Part shown: piece after piece, positions 11,992 through 26,339 of the stretch
How positions within the stretch are numbered: position 1 is the stretch's first letter
How the letters are laid out: the number at the start of each line of letters is the position of its first letter
From: Margaritifera margaritifera
Lineage: Eukaryota; Mollusca; Bivalvia; Unionida; Margaritiferidae
Direction: 5' to 3'
DNA length: 64,000 bases
NCBI GenBank assembly: GCA_029931535.1
Contig: JAQPZY010000393.1
Coordinates: 83,969 to 147,968, forward strand
The notes under the pieces: model-generated
Database searches by the model: none
What the model was told of the DNA's origin: nothing
Seen by the model: the letters and a program-made list of their open reading frames with translations, nothing else
Position numbers and translations under genes: made by a program

Positions 11992-14567
11992 CACAAATGC
12001 ACATGCAGATCATATCCCGTCTATGTTTAGTCAACTTACACTGGCTTCTTTCCTGGACCAGCAACCTGCTGGTATATGCCTCCCAGACCTGTTTGGCGCC
12101 AACCGGACATTAAACCATGGCTTTGCAGATAGTAACGGAAAGTTTTCCTGCAATCCGCTTTTTTTCTGTTACTTAAGCATCGTAATGAATCGCTATAACC
12201 GTGTGTCCGTGGATACCTTTTCTGACATGTATAAGTGGCTTGTAATTACAATATACAGGTTATTCATCATAAATAAGCAAGTATTGCCTGTGAGATAAAG
12301 TGAGGCAAATTTCCCGCCAACAAATATACCACTGAGCTGATAGCGAGAAAACTAGTTTCATTGCCGGCAGTTGCTACACCTCGGTGAAGATGAGGCAAAA
12401 CAAGTATTATGTCATCCAAGTTCGACAAAAGTTCTTTATGTCATTGTGATATTTATTTCCATCTCGCCAGTGACGTTACTGGTTCAGTGCAAACCATACA
12501 ACGAAAACACAGAACTAAAATGTGATCTAATAAAGAAAATAAGTAGTTGTTAGTGTTCAAATATTTCTTATAGAATGCATTTGAGCTTAAATTAAAATGC
12601 ATTATATAATTCTATACGTATATAGTTTCCAATCACTTACCTAACTAAACTATTTTTAGAAGGTAACCTATACTAGTTTGATGGGCACGTATGGATAAAA
12701 GGGATCAAATCTCTGGTATTTGTCGAAATGAAGATATTAGCGTTCGTTGAAAGGTGCAGATACAGTTCGATATCTCACATGTATACGAAAAGATCATTCA
12801 AGATAACCTAATAAAAACATAATTAATGAACATCGCTAATGATGGAAAAATATGAAAACCTTACAAACTACCTGAATAGCTAATAAACAAAGAATGACGA
12901 CAATGCATTCTTTGTTGATAAACAAAAATGTTTAATTGTAAAACACACAAAATGTGAACACCATTTGTATAGCATGTGCTTTGTTATAATTTTTTTGGTC
13001 TTGTGCATCGGAGGCAAACAACGTGCAATCAGAAAAAGGCAAATAGCTATTGCGTCATAGGTAAACAATGTTGAATCAGGAATCTGTAAGGCTTTAGTAA
13101 AAGTTAACAGTAAATAAGATTCTTGTGATGATCATACATTATTATTATTTAATTCTGCAAATTTATTCATCACTAATGACAGGTTTGAGGATAATTTATT
13201 TCCTTTATAAGTGTTTTGTATGCGCATTTATTTAATATATGTATTTGAAGTCTAAGATTTACTTGGCACGGATTTCATTTATTATATTATTGTTGCAGTC
13301 TTTACTAGGAATTTGTAAACTATCGAACATTTTAACTTAATGTAATCTTTTTTTTTATTTCGGTCTTGTTCTGAAAGGATGATACAAAGATCTAAGATGC
13401 AGTTTTCCATGGTCTACCGAGTTATAGTTAGAAATGTGAAACAGTTCTCAAATTGTTTGAAACAAATGTCCATGCTTTTTTCTCGTCTAATAATAAAAAG
13501 ATCGCACTTTGTTCCTGACTTTCGTCTACAGTAGTTTCATCGTCATGAACCAATGCGATAGCAGATATAATAGGATGTTGTCTCGTAGAAATAGACCTCT
13601 CCCGTGGCTCCTTGAGATCCCCCTAAAACTAGGCTCTGGGAAAAGGAGTTAGCCTCGTCATGTCAGAACGTGGCTTTCCCAAAATGTGGAAATGTGAAGG
13701 GTGAAGAATGTTCCAACTAAATAATCAGATCTTCACGTTTTAGATTTTCAATAGATTACAGGCTTTGTACTGACGCTGAATCTTAACAATTTTCATCTCA
13801 ACTGATAAGTCTGTTTGTCATTCAAATTGTCATTATCTGTATATCCTATATTCCATGAGTCGTTTCTATGCTAGTTTCGGTCATCTATTTTACGCTTCTG
13901 AATTATTCTACACAATGTATGTTATTGTAGTGCACCGTGCACTTAAGAATTAAAATAGCCTTTGATGTTAAGTTAGTGTATGAGCCAAATTAGTTTTGAA
14001 ATAGCATTTTTGTCACTATTTATGAATGAAAAGATAAACATTTTTTAGTTTAACTTTTCTTCATTTCTTTGTGAATTTTAACAGCATTCAGCGTATGTTT
14101 TCTTGTTAAGTGGTATTTTTTCCGCGCATTGTGACAGTGTCTCCCAAACCAAGGGTTGTTCTTAATTAGGTTGTTTTCATTTTTCGTGCCACTTTAGAAC
14201 TTAGTAAACATTTATCAGCTGAATCAAGAAATAATTTCGATATCATTGATAGTTTCCTTGTCGGTCTCGGTTTTATGTTCTTCTGCGCTCTGTATGCTTC
14301 TATGCAAAGCGTTAACTTTGTCGGTATACATATGTTTAATAAAATGTCATTTCCGCTTTTCTTTAACGTGATTATATTATCATGCGAGTCTTTCCGATTC
14401 TATACAGTACTAGCAAATTGTAGTATAGTTGTAAGAAGCGATTGACTATCTGAATAGAGTGTGTCGAGTTCGTCCATATTAAAATTGTTAACATACCAAA
14501 GAGCTTTGACTGATACTAAGGAATTGTCAATGACTGAGTAGTGTGATAATAGCGATTTTGTATTTTG
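11992..14567 (+). repeat. Unit 3 downstream coding-like segment and spacer
   Basis: The downstream segment to 12553 has the 12-bp deletion. The spacer 12554-14567 carries three variants: gcagatataa (shared only with unit 4), cttaagaatt (shared only with unit 4) and attatcatgcg (shared with units 4 and 5). The spacer therefore groups differently from its own POLB half. Confidence 0.9.
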
Positions 14568-16743
14568 TTTCCCCGTTAAATTCTATCTGCGGGTTGAGTT
14601 TATAGTAAAACACCAGCATGTATTCAAAAGTCGCGGTACCATTATGTATGGATCAAAAAATTTCCATGAATGGTATACCGCCATAGTAAGTACTACGGTA
14701 GGAAATTTCAATGCAGACGTTGCATGCATATATTTAGCACCAAACTGCTTCTCGCGCACCATGATTTTACTGCGGTTGAATCAACGAAAAGCACGATAAT
14801 GCCAGAACCTGGTAAAAACATTCTGAAATTTACAGCGGTGCAACGAAAAATGAAAGCACCGTATATGGGTATTGATGGCCACTTAATAATACAAAGAGTC
14901 GCCGCAGCATCAAAGGCGCCAATAAGCGTGATTCCCAACAACATGGAAAAATTACATCACGTTTAGGCTTGGTCAAGCTGCAATTCATTGACTCACTGCA
15001 GTTTCTGAATTCCAAGCGTGTTAGCAAACCTTCCTGCGGGATCCAACGATCGATTCAAAATCACCAGTCAATATGGTTAAAGTTGATAACTAGAAAAGGA
15101 GTTTATCGCTACGAGTACATGAGTGGATGGGACAAGTTTACTGAAACTCAGTTACTACCGATCGAGGCATTCTATTCTTTATTGTCTCGCGACGGTATTT
15201 CCGCGAACGACTATGAACATGCAAACAAAGTCTGGTCCGCATTCGAATACATGGGTGACTATCATGATCTGTGTTTGCGTACGGATTTACTTCTGCTCGC
15301 GGATTGTCTTTGAAATGTTTCATGATACAGCCATGCGCGTATACAAACTTGACCCGGCGCACCACTTTTCGACACCGGTAATGGCTTGGGATGCACTTCT
15401 GTCAAAGACAAAAGTAGAACTGGAGCTTCTCACGACATAGATCAATATTTATTTATTGAGAGTGGAATCAGTGGCGGTATTTCTATGGCGAGTCATCGCT
15501 ACGCTAAAGCCAACAACCCAAACGTGGACGAATTATGACTCCGCTGTCCCAAAGAGTCACATCATGTATTCATATAGTAAACAACTTGTATGACCGGCCA
15601 ATGATGCAGTTCATGCCTGTTGGCGGGTTCGAATGAGTCAATTCCACAACTGTGGATGTTAAGAAACAAGATAGTAAGAGCAATATCGGGTACTTTATTG
15701 AAAGTTGACCTAGAGTATCCGGATGAACTTCACAAAGCTCATAACCATTATCCCCTAGCACCTGAAATGCTATCGGTGCCTCGCGAGTGGTTGTCCCCAT
15801 ATCAGTGTGGGATTGTAGACGAATCCAGAAGCAAGTTTACAAAATTTATAAAGCTAGTACTAAACAAAATGCAAAATCTCAGGCTGTATCTGCGTATATG
15901 CAAAATCCACCGGGTGCTTAGGTTTCGTAAGGGCCCATAGATTCAAATAATTACGGATCTGAGGACAAAGGCCTCCAACGAAAGACTTTTTAAAACTGTT
16001 GAACAATGCTGTATTCGGGAAAACAATGGAGAATCTTCGGAAACGGATTTGCGTTGATTTTGTCCGTGACTAGAACAAGACATGCTTCGAAAGCTTATTG
16101 CTGACCCAGCATTCGAGTCACGGAAGATCTTCGATGGTGGACTTCTTGCCGTATACAGTAAAAATAAAAAATAAAAACTGAAACTGACAAAGTTTATCTG
16201 CGTTGGTGCCTCAGTGCTGGACTGATCTAAACTGCTCATGTACGATCTTTATTATGATAAGCTCAAACCGCCTTAAGGCGACATCAAAATGCTGTACACT
16301 GAAACGGATTCGTTGTTGATGCATATTACTACCAACCATGTTTAGATAGACATGAATGAGACGTTGATAGTAAATGAATTTGATACAAGCGAGTATCCGA
16401 AAGATCATCCATTGTTTAGTAACGAACATAAAAAAAATTGTTGGTAAGTTCAAAGATGAGTGCTCGGGTAAACCAATTGAGGAATACATGGGACTGCGCC
16501 CCAAAATGATCGTGGTTGGTGGCTCCAAAAAAATCAAGATTGCGAAGGAGTTTCACGCGTGATTGTGCAAAAGGATCTTCGGCACTATATGTATGTGGAA
16601 TGGTTTCGCGAGCCACGTATGTTCACACAATCTGATACGGTCAAAGAAACACCGGATTTGTCAGTATCGTTGCACTAAAGTAAGTTTTTCCCCGCTTTAC
16701 ACCAAACGGTGGATATTCCCCGACGGCATCACTTCATCAAAGA
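14568..16743 (+). pseudogene. POLB: POLB remnant, unit 4
   Basis: Fourth copy. It has the unit 2-4 deletions and T5 tract, but reads acatcacg before the first shared stop, as units 5-8 do. It is thus a mosaic of the two subfamilies. Motif C is at 16295-16312. Confidence 0.87.
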
Positions 16744-19320
16744 CACAAATGCACATGCAGATCATATCCCGTCTATGTTTAGTCAACTTACACTGGCTTC
16801 TTTCCTGGACCAGCAACCTGCTGGTATATGCCTCCCAGACCTGTTTGGCGCCAACCGGACATTAAACCATGGCTTTGCAGATAGTAACGGAAAGTTTTCC
16901 TGCAATCCGCTTTTTTTTCTGTTACTTAAGCATCGTAATGAATCGCTATAACCGTGTGTCCGTGGATACCTTTTCTGACATGTATAAGTGGCTTGTAATT
17001 ACAATATACAGGTTATTCATCATAAATAAGCAAGTATTGCCTGTGAGATAAAGTGAGGCAAATTTCCCGCCAACAAATATACCACTGAGCTGATAGCGAG
17101 AAAACTAGTTTCATTGCCGGCAGTTGCTACACCTCGGTGAAGATGAGGCAAAACAAGTATTATGTCATCCAAGTTCGACAAAAGTTCTTTATGTCATTGT
17201 GATATTTATTTCCATCTCGCCAGTGACGTTACTGGTTCAGTGCAAACCATACAACGAAAACACAGAACTAAAATGTGATCTAATAAAGAAAATAAGTAGT
17301 TGTTAGTGTTCAAATATTTCTTATAGAATGCATTTGAGCTTAAATTAAAATGCATTATATAATTCTATACGTATATAGTTTCCAATCACTTACCTAACTA
17401 AACTATTTTTAGAAGGTAACCTATACTAGTTTGATGGGCACGTATGGATAAAAGGGATCAAATCTCTGGTATTTGTCGAAATGAAGATATTAGCGTTCGT
17501 TGAAAGGTGCAGATACAGTTCGATATCTCACATGTATACGAAAAGATCATTCAAGATAACCTAATAAAAACATAATTAATGAACATCGCTAATGATGGAA
17601 AAATATGAAAACCTTACAAACTACCTGAATAGCTAATAAACAAAGAATGACGACAATGCATTCTTTGTTGATAAACAAAAATGTTTAATTGTAAAACACA
17701 CAAAATGTGAACACCATTTGTATAGCATGTGCTTTGTTATAATTTTTTTGGTCTTGTGCATCGGAGGCAAACAACGTGCAATCAGAAAAAGGCAAATAGC
17801 TATTGCGTCATAGGTAAACAATGTTGAATCAGGAATCTGTAAGGCTTTAGTAAAAGTTAACAGTAAATAAGATTCTTGTGATGATCATACATTATTATTA
17901 TTTAATTCTGCAAATTTATTCATCACTAATGACAGGTTTGAGGATAATTTATTTCCTTTATAAGTGTTTTGTATGCGCATTTATTTAATATATGTATTTG
18001 AAGTCTAAGATTTACTTGGCACGGATTTCATTTATTATATTATTGTTGCAGTCTTTACTAGGAATTTGTAAACTATCGAACATTTTAACTTAATGTAATC
18101 TTTTTTTTTATTTCGGTCTTGTTCTGAAAGGATGATACAAAGATCTAAGATGCAGTTTTCCATGGTCTACCGAGTTATAGTTAGAAATGTGAAACAGTTC
18201 TCAAATTGTTTGAAACAAATGTCCATGCTTTTTTCTCGTCTAATAATAAAAAGATCGCACTTTGTTCCTGACTTTCGTCTACAGTAGTTTCATCGTCATG
18301 AACCAATGCGATAGCAGATATAATAGGATGTTGTCTCGTAGAAATAGACCTCTCCCGTGGCTCCTTGAGATCCCCCTAAAACTAGGCTCTGGGAAAAGGA
18401 GTTAGCCTCGTCATGTCAGAACGTGGCTTTCCCAAAATGTGGAAATGTGAAGGGTGAAGAATGTTCCAACTAAATAATCAGATCTTCACGTTTTAGATTT
18501 TCAATAGATTACAGGCTTTGTACTGACGCTGAATCTTAACAATTTTCATCTCAACTGATAAGTCTGTTTGTCATTCAAATTGTCATTATCTGTATATCCT
18601 ATATTCCATGAGTCGTTTCTATGCTAGTTTCGGTCATCTATTTTACGCTTCTGAATTATTCTACACAATGTATGTTATTGTAGTGCACCGTGCACTTAAG
18701 AATTAAAATAGCCTTTGATGTTAAGTTAGTGTATGAGCCAAATTAGTTTTGAAATAGCATTTTTGTCACTATTTATGAATGAAAAGATAAACATTTTTTA
18801 GTTTAACTTTTCTTCATTTCTTTGTGAATTTTAACAGCATTCAGCGTATGTTTTCTTGTTAAGTGGTATTTTTTCCGCGCATTGTGACAGTGTCTCCCAA
18901 ACCAAGGGTTGTTCTTAATTAGGTTGTTTTCATTTTTCGTGCCACTTTAGAACTTAGTAAACATTTATCAGCTGAATCAAGAAATAATTTCGATATCATT
19001 GATAGTTTCCTTGTCGGTCTCGGTTTTATGTTCTTCTGCGCTCTGTATGCTTCTATGCAAAGCGTTAACTTTGTCGGTATACATATGTTTAATAAAATGT
19101 CATTTCCGCTTTTCTTTAACGTGATTATATTATCATGCGAGTCTTTCCGATTCTATACAGTACTAGCAAATTGTAGTATAGTTGTAAGAAGCGATTGACT
19201 ATCTGAATAGAGTGTGTCGAGTTCGTCCATATTAAAATTGTTAACATACCAAAGAGCTTTGACTGATACTAAGGAATTGTCAATGACTGAGTAGTGTGAT
19301 AATAGCGATTTTGTATTTTG
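16744..19320 (+). repeat. Unit 4 downstream coding-like segment and spacer
   Basis: The downstream segment to 17306 has the 12-bp deletion and a private extra T in the T run near 16,911-16,918, which splits the local reading frame. The spacer is 17307-19320 and shares the gcagatataa, cttaagaatt and attatcatgcg variants with unit 3. Confidence 0.9.
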
Positions 19321-21536
19321 TTTCCCCGTTAAATTCTATCTGCGGGTTGAGTTTATAGTAAAACACCAGCATGTATTCCGCGGCGAGCAGTAATCAGTGT
19401 GAAAAATGATGACAGTCAAAAGTCGCGGTACCATTATGTATGGATCAAAAAATTTCCATGAATGGTATACCGCCATAGTAAGTACTACGGTAGGAAATTT
19501 CAATGCAGACGTTGCATGCATATATTTAGCACCAAACTGCTTCTCGCGCACCATGATTTTACTGCGGTTGAATCAACGAAAAGCACGATAATGCCAGAAC
19601 CTGGTAAAAACATTCTGAAATTTACAGCGGTGCAACGAAAAATGAAAGCACCGTATATGGGTATTGATGGCCACTTAATAATACAAAGAGTCGCCGCAGC
19701 ATCAAAGGCGCCAATAAGCGTGATTCCCAACAACATGGAAAAATTACATCACGTTTAGGCTTGGTCAAGCTGCAATTCATTGACTCACTGCAGTTTCTGA
19801 ATTCCAAGCGTGTTAGCAAACCTTCCTGCGGGATCCAACGATCGATTCAAAATCACCAGTCAATATGGTTAAAGTTGATAACTAGAAAAGGAGTTTATCG
19901 CTACGAGTACATGAGTGGATGGGACAAGTTTACTGAAACTCAGTTACTACCGATCGAGGCATTCTATTCTTTATTGTCTCGCGACGGTATTTCCGCGAAC
20001 GACTATGAACATGCAAACAAAGTCTGGTCCGCATTCGAATAGATGGGTGACTATCATGATCTGTGTTTGCGTACGGATTTACTTCTGCTCGCGGATTGTC
20101 TTTGAAATGTTTCATGATACAGCCATGCGCGTATACAAACTTGACCCGGCGCACCACTTTTCGACACCGGTAATGGCTTGGGATGCACTTCTGTCAAAGA
20201 CAAAAGTAGAACTGAAGCTTCTCACGACATAGATCAATATTTATTTATTGAGAGTGGAATCAGTGGCGGTATTTCTATGGCGAGTCATCGCTACGCTAAA
20301 GCCAACAACCCAAACGTGGACGAATTATGACTCCGCTGTCCCAAAGAGTCACATCATGTATTCATATAGTAAACAACTTGTATGACCGGCCAATGATGCA
20401 GTTCATGCCTGTTGGCGGGTTCGAATGAGTCAATTCCACAACTGTGGATGTTAAGAAACAAGATAGTAAGAGCAATATCGGGTACTTTATTGAAAGTTGA
20501 CCTAGAGTATCCGGATGAACTTCACAAAGCTCATAACCATTATCCCCTAGCACCTGAAATGCTATCGGTGCCTCGCGAGTGGTTGTCCCCATATCAGTGT
20601 GGGATTGTAGACGAATCCAGAAGCAAGTTTACAAAATGTATAAAGCTAGTACTAAACAAAATGCAAAATCTCAGACTGTATCTGCGTATATGCAAAATCC
20701 ACCGGGTGCTTAGGTTTCGTAAGGGCCCATAGATTCAAATAATTACGGATCTGAGGACAAAGGCCTCCAACGAAAGACTTTTTTAAAACTGTTGAACAAT
20801 GCTGTATTCGGGAAAACAATGGAGAATCTTCGGAAACGGATTTGCGTTGATTTTGTCCGTGACTAGAACAAGACATGCTTCGAAAGCTTATTGCTGACCC
20901 AGCATTCGAGTCACGGAAGATCTTCGATGGTGGACTTCTTGCCGTATACAGTAAAAATAAAAAATAAAAACTGAAACTGACAAAGCTTATCTGCGTTGGT
21001 GCCTCAGTGCTGGACTGATCTAAACTGCTCATGTACGATCTTTATTATGATAAGCTCAAACCGCCTTAAGGCGACATCAAAATGCTGTACACTGAAACGG
21101 ATTCGTTGTTGATGCATATTACTACCAACCATGTTTAGATAGACATGAATGAGACGTTGATAGTAAATGAATTTGATACAAGCGAGTATCCGAAAGATCA
21201 TCCATTGTTTAGTAACGAACATAAAAAAAATTGTTGGTAAGTTCAAAGATGAGTGCTCGGGTAAACCAATTGAGGAATACATGGGACTACGCCCCAAAAT
21301 GATCGTGGTTGGTGGCTCCAAAAAAATCAAGATTGCGAAGGAGTTTCACGCGTGATTGTGCAAAAGGATCTTCGGCACTATATGTATGTGGAATGGTTTC
21401 GCGAGCCACGTATGTTCACACAATCTGATACGGTCAAAGAAACACCGGATTTGTCAGTATCGTTGCACTAAAGTAAGTTTTTCCCCGCTTTACACCAAAC
21501 GGTGGATATTCCCCGACGGCATCACTTCATCAAAGA
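19321..21536 (+). pseudogene. POLB: POLB remnant, unit 5
   Basis: Fifth copy and the first after unit 1 to keep the 40-bp head segment (gagcagtaatc spelling). It has a new stop: TAC to TAG at 20040-20042 inside the EYMGDYHDL stretch. The T tract before motif B is six long. Motif C is at 21088-21105. It shares ctcagactg (about 20,671) only with unit 6. Confidence 0.87.
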
Positions 21537-24123
21537 CACAAATGCACATGCAGATCATATCCCGTCTATGTTTAGTCAACTTACACTGGCTTCTTTCCTG
21601 GACCAGCAACCTGCTGGTATATGCCTCCCAGACCTGTTTGGCGCCAACCGGACATTAAACCATGGCTTTGCAGATAGTAACGGAAAGTTTTCCTGCAATC
21701 CGCTTTTTTTCTGTTACTTAAGCATCGTAATGAATCGCTATAACCGTGTGTCCGTGGATACCTTTTCTGACATGTATAAGTGGCTTGTAATTACAACATA
21801 CAGGTTATTCATCATAAATAAGCAAGTATTGCCTGTGAGATAAAGTGAGGCAAATTTCCCGCCAACAAATATACCACTGAGCTGATAGAGGTACTACAGC
21901 GAGAAAACTAGTTTCATTGCCGGCAGTTGCTACACCTCGGTGAAGATGAGGCAAAACAAGTATTATGTCATCCAAGTTCGACAAAAGTTCTTTATGTCAT
22001 TGTGATATTTATTTCCATCTCGCCAGTGACGTTACTGGTTCAGTGCAAACCATACAACGAAAACACAGAACTAAAATGTGATCTAATAAAGAAAATAAGT
22101 AGTTGTTAGTGTTCAAATATTTCTTATAGAATGCATTTGAGCTTAAATTAAAATGCATTATATAATTCTATACGTATATAGTTTCCAATCACTTACCTAA
22201 CTAAACTATTTTTAGAAGGTAACCTATACTAGTTTGATGGGCACGTATGGATAAAAGGGATCAAATCTCTGGTATTTGTCGAAATGAAGATATTAGCGTT
22301 CGTTGAAAGGTGCAGATACAGTTCGATATCTCACATGTATACGAAAAGATCATTCAAGATAACCTAATAAAAACATAATTAATGAACATCGCTAATGATG
22401 GAAAAATATGAAAACCTTACAAACTACCTGAATAGCTAATAAACAAAGAATGACGACAATGCATTCTTTGTTGATAAACAAAAATGTTTAATTGTAAAAC
22501 ACACAAAATGTGAACACCATTTGTATAGCATGTGCTTTGTTATAATTTTTTTGGTCTTGTGCATCGGAGGCAAACAACGTGCAATCAGAAAAAGGCCAAT
22601 AGCTATTGTGTCATAGTTAAACAATGTTGAATCAGGAATCTGTAAGGCTTTAGTAAAAGTTAACAGTAAATAAGATTCTTGTGATGATCATACATTATTA
22701 TTATTTAATTCTGCAAATTTATTCATCACTAATGACAGGTTTGAGGATAATTTATTTCCTTTATAAGTGTTTTGTATGCGCATTTATTTAATATATGTAT
22801 TTGAAGTCTAAGATTTACTTGGCACGGATTTCATTTATTATATTATAGTTGCAGTCTTTACTAGGAATTTGTAAACTATCGAACATTTTAACTTAATGTA
22901 ATCTTTTTTTTTATTTCGGTCTTGTTCTGAAAGGATGATACAAAGATCTAAGATGCAGTTTTCCATGGTCTACCGAGTTATAGTTAGAAATGTGAAACAG
23001 TTCTCAAATTGTTTGAAACAAATGTCCATGCTTTTTTCTCGTCTAATAATAAAAAGATCGCACTTTGTTCCTGACTTTCGTCTACAGTAGTTTCATCGTC
23101 ATGAACCAATGCGATAGCAGACATAATAGGATGTTGTCTCGTAGAAATAGACCTCTCCCGTGGCTCCTTGAGATCCCCCCAAAACTAGGCTCTGGGAAAA
23201 GGAGTTAGCCTCGTCATGTTAGAACGTTTCTTTCCCAAAATGTGGAAATGTGAAGGGTGAAGAATGTTCCAACTAAATAATCAGATCTTCACGTTTTAGA
23301 TTTTCAATAGATTACAGGCTTTGTACTGACGCTGAATCTTAACAATTTTCAACTCAGCTGATAAGTCTGTTTGTCATTCAAATTGTCATTATCTGTATAT
23401 CCTATATTCCATGAGTCGTTTCTATGCTAGTTTCGGTCATCTATTTTACGCTTCTGAATTATTCTACACAATGTATGTTATTGTAGTGCACCGTGCACTT
23501 AAGTATTAAAATAGCCTTTGATGTTAAGTTAGTGTATGAGCCAAATTAGTTTTGAAATAGCATTTTTGTCACTATTTATGAATGAAAAGATAAACATTTT
23601 TTAGTTTAACTTTTCTTCATTTCATTGTGAATTTTAACAGCATTCAGCGTATGTTTTCTTGTTAAGTGGTATTTTTTCCGCGCATTGTGACAGTGTCTCC
23701 CAAACCAAGGGTTGTTCTTAATTAGGTTGTTTTCATTTTTCGTGCCACTTTAGAACTTAGTAAACATTTATCAGCTGAATCAAGAAATAATTTCGATATC
23801 ATTGATAGTTTCCTTGTCGGTCTCGGTTTTATGTTCTTCTGCGCTCTGTATGCTTCTATGCAAAGCGTTAACTTTGTCGGTATACATATGTTTAATAAAA
23901 TGTCATTTCCGCTTTTCTTTAACGTGATTATATTATCATGCGAGTCTTTCCGATTCTATACAGTACTAGCAAATTGTAGTATAGTTGTAAGAAGCGATTG
24001 ACTATCTGAATAGAGTGTGTCGAGTTCGTCCATATTAAAATTGTTAACATACCAAAGAGCTTTGACTGATACTAAGGAATTGTCAATGACTGAGTAGTGT
24101 GATAATAGCGATTTTGTATTTTG
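21537..24123 (+). repeat. Unit 5 downstream coding-like segment and spacer
   Basis: The downstream segment to 22109 keeps the 12-bp block. The spacer 22110-24123 has ttatattatagttgcag and catttcattgtg, spellings shared with units 6 and 7, and attatcatgcg, shared with units 3 and 4. Confidence 0.9.
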
Positions 24124-26339
24124 TTTCCCCGTTAAATTCTATCTGCGGGTTGAGTTTATAGTAAAACACCAGCATGTATTCCGCGGCGAGCAGTAATCAG
24201 TGTGAAAAATGATGACAGTCAAAAGTCGCGGTACCATTATGTATGGATCAAAAAATTTCCATGAATGGTATACCGCCATAGTAAGTACTACGGTAGGAAA
24301 TTTCAATGCAGACGTTGCATGCATATATTTAGCACCAAACTGCTTCTCGCGCACCATGATTTTACTGCGGTTGAATCAACGAAAAGCACGATAATGCCAG
24401 AACCTGGTAAAAACATTCTGAAATTTACAGCGGTGCAACGAAAAATGAAAGCACCGTATATGGGTATTGATGGCCACTTAATAATACAAAGAGTCGCCGC
24501 AGCATCAAAGGCGCCAATAAGCGTGATTCCCAACAACATGGAAAAATTACATCACGTTTAGGCTTGGTCAAGCTGCAATTCATTGACTCACTGCAGTTTC
24601 TGAATTCCAAGCGTGTTAGCAAACCTTCCTGCGGGATCCAACGATCGATTCAAAATCACCAGTCAATATGGTTAAAGTTGATAACTAGAAAAGGAGTTTA
24701 TCGCTACGAGTACATGAGTGGATGGGACAAGTTTACTGAAACTCAGTTACTACCGATCGAGGCATTCTATTCTTTATTGTCTCGCGACGGTATTTCCGCG
24801 AACGACTATGAACATGCAAACAAAGTCTGGTCCGCATTCGAATAGATGGGTGACTATCATGATCTGTGTTTGCGTACGGATTTACTTCTGCTCGCGGATT
24901 GTCTTTGAAATGTTTCATGATACAGCCATGCGCGTATACAAACTTGACCCGGCGCACCACTTTTCGACACCGGTAATGGCTTGGGATGCACTTCTGTCAA
25001 AGACAAAAGTAGAACTGAAGCTTCTCACGACATAGATCAATATTTATTTATTGAGAGTGGAATCAGTGGCGGTATTTCTATGGCGAGTCATCGCTACGCT
25101 AAAGCCAACAACCCAAACGTGGACGAATTATGACTCCGCTGTCCCAAAGAGTCACATCATGTATTCATATAGTAAACAACTTGTATGACCGGCCAATGAT
25201 GCAGTTCATGCCTGTTGGCGGGTTCGAATGAGTCAATTCCACAACTGTGGATGTTAAGAAACAAGATAGTAAGAGCAATATCGGGTACTTTATTGAAAGT
25301 TGACCTAGAGTATCCGGATGAACTTCACAAAGCTCATAACCATTATCCCCTAGCACCTGAAATGCTATCGGTGCCTCGCGAGTGGTTGTCCCCATATCAG
25401 TGTGGGATTGTAGACGAATCCAGAAGCAAGTTTACAAAATGTATAAAGCTAGTACTAAACAAAATGCAAAATCTCAGACTGTATCTGCGTATATGCAAAA
25501 TCCACCGGGTGCTTAGGTTTCGTAAGGGCCCATAGATTCAAATAATTACGGATCTGAGGACAAAGGCCTCCAACGAAAGACTTTTTTAAAACTGTTGAAC
25601 AATGCTGTATTCGGGAAAACAATGGAGAATCTTCGGAAACGGATTTGCGTTGATTTTGTCCGTGACTAGAACAAGACATGCTTCGAAAGCTTATTGCTGA
25701 CCCAGCATTCGAGTCACGGAAGATCTTCGATGGTGGACTTCTTGCCGTATACAGTAAAAATAAAAAATAAAAACTGAAACTGACAAAGCTTATCTGCGTT
25801 GGTGCCTCAGTGCTGGACTGATCTAAACTGCTCATGTACGATCTTTATTATGATAAGCTCAAACCGCCTTAAGGCGACATCAAAATGCTGTACACTGAAA
25901 CGGATTCGTTGTTGATGCATATTACTACCAACCATGTTTAGATAGACATGAATGAGACGTTGATAGTAAATGAATTTAATACAAGCGAGTATCCGAAAGA
26001 TCATCCATTGTTTAGTAACGAACATAAAAAAAATTGTTGGTAAGTTCAAAGATGAGTGCTCGGGTAAACCAATTGAGGAATACATGGGACTACGCCCCAA
26101 AATGATCGTGGTTGGTGGCTCCAAAAAAATCAAGATTGCGAAGGAGTTTCACGCGTGATTGTGCAAAAGGATCTTCGGCACTATATGTATGTGGAATGGT
26201 TTCGCGAGCCACGTATGTTCACACAATCTGATACGGTCAAAGAAACACCGGATTTGTCAGTATCGTTGCACTAAAGTAAGTTTTTCCCCGCTTTACACCA
26301 AACGGTGGATATTCCCCGACGGCATCACTTCATCAAAGA
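24124..26339 (+). pseudogene. POLB: POLB remnant, unit 6
   Basis: Sixth copy. Its first half matches unit 5 (T6 tract, ctcagactg). From about 26,385 it matches units 7 and 8 (acttatactgg), so it looks like a recombinant between neighbours. The added stop is at 24843-24845 and motif C at 25891-25908. A private base change, gaatttaatac, lies near 25,976. Confidence 0.87.
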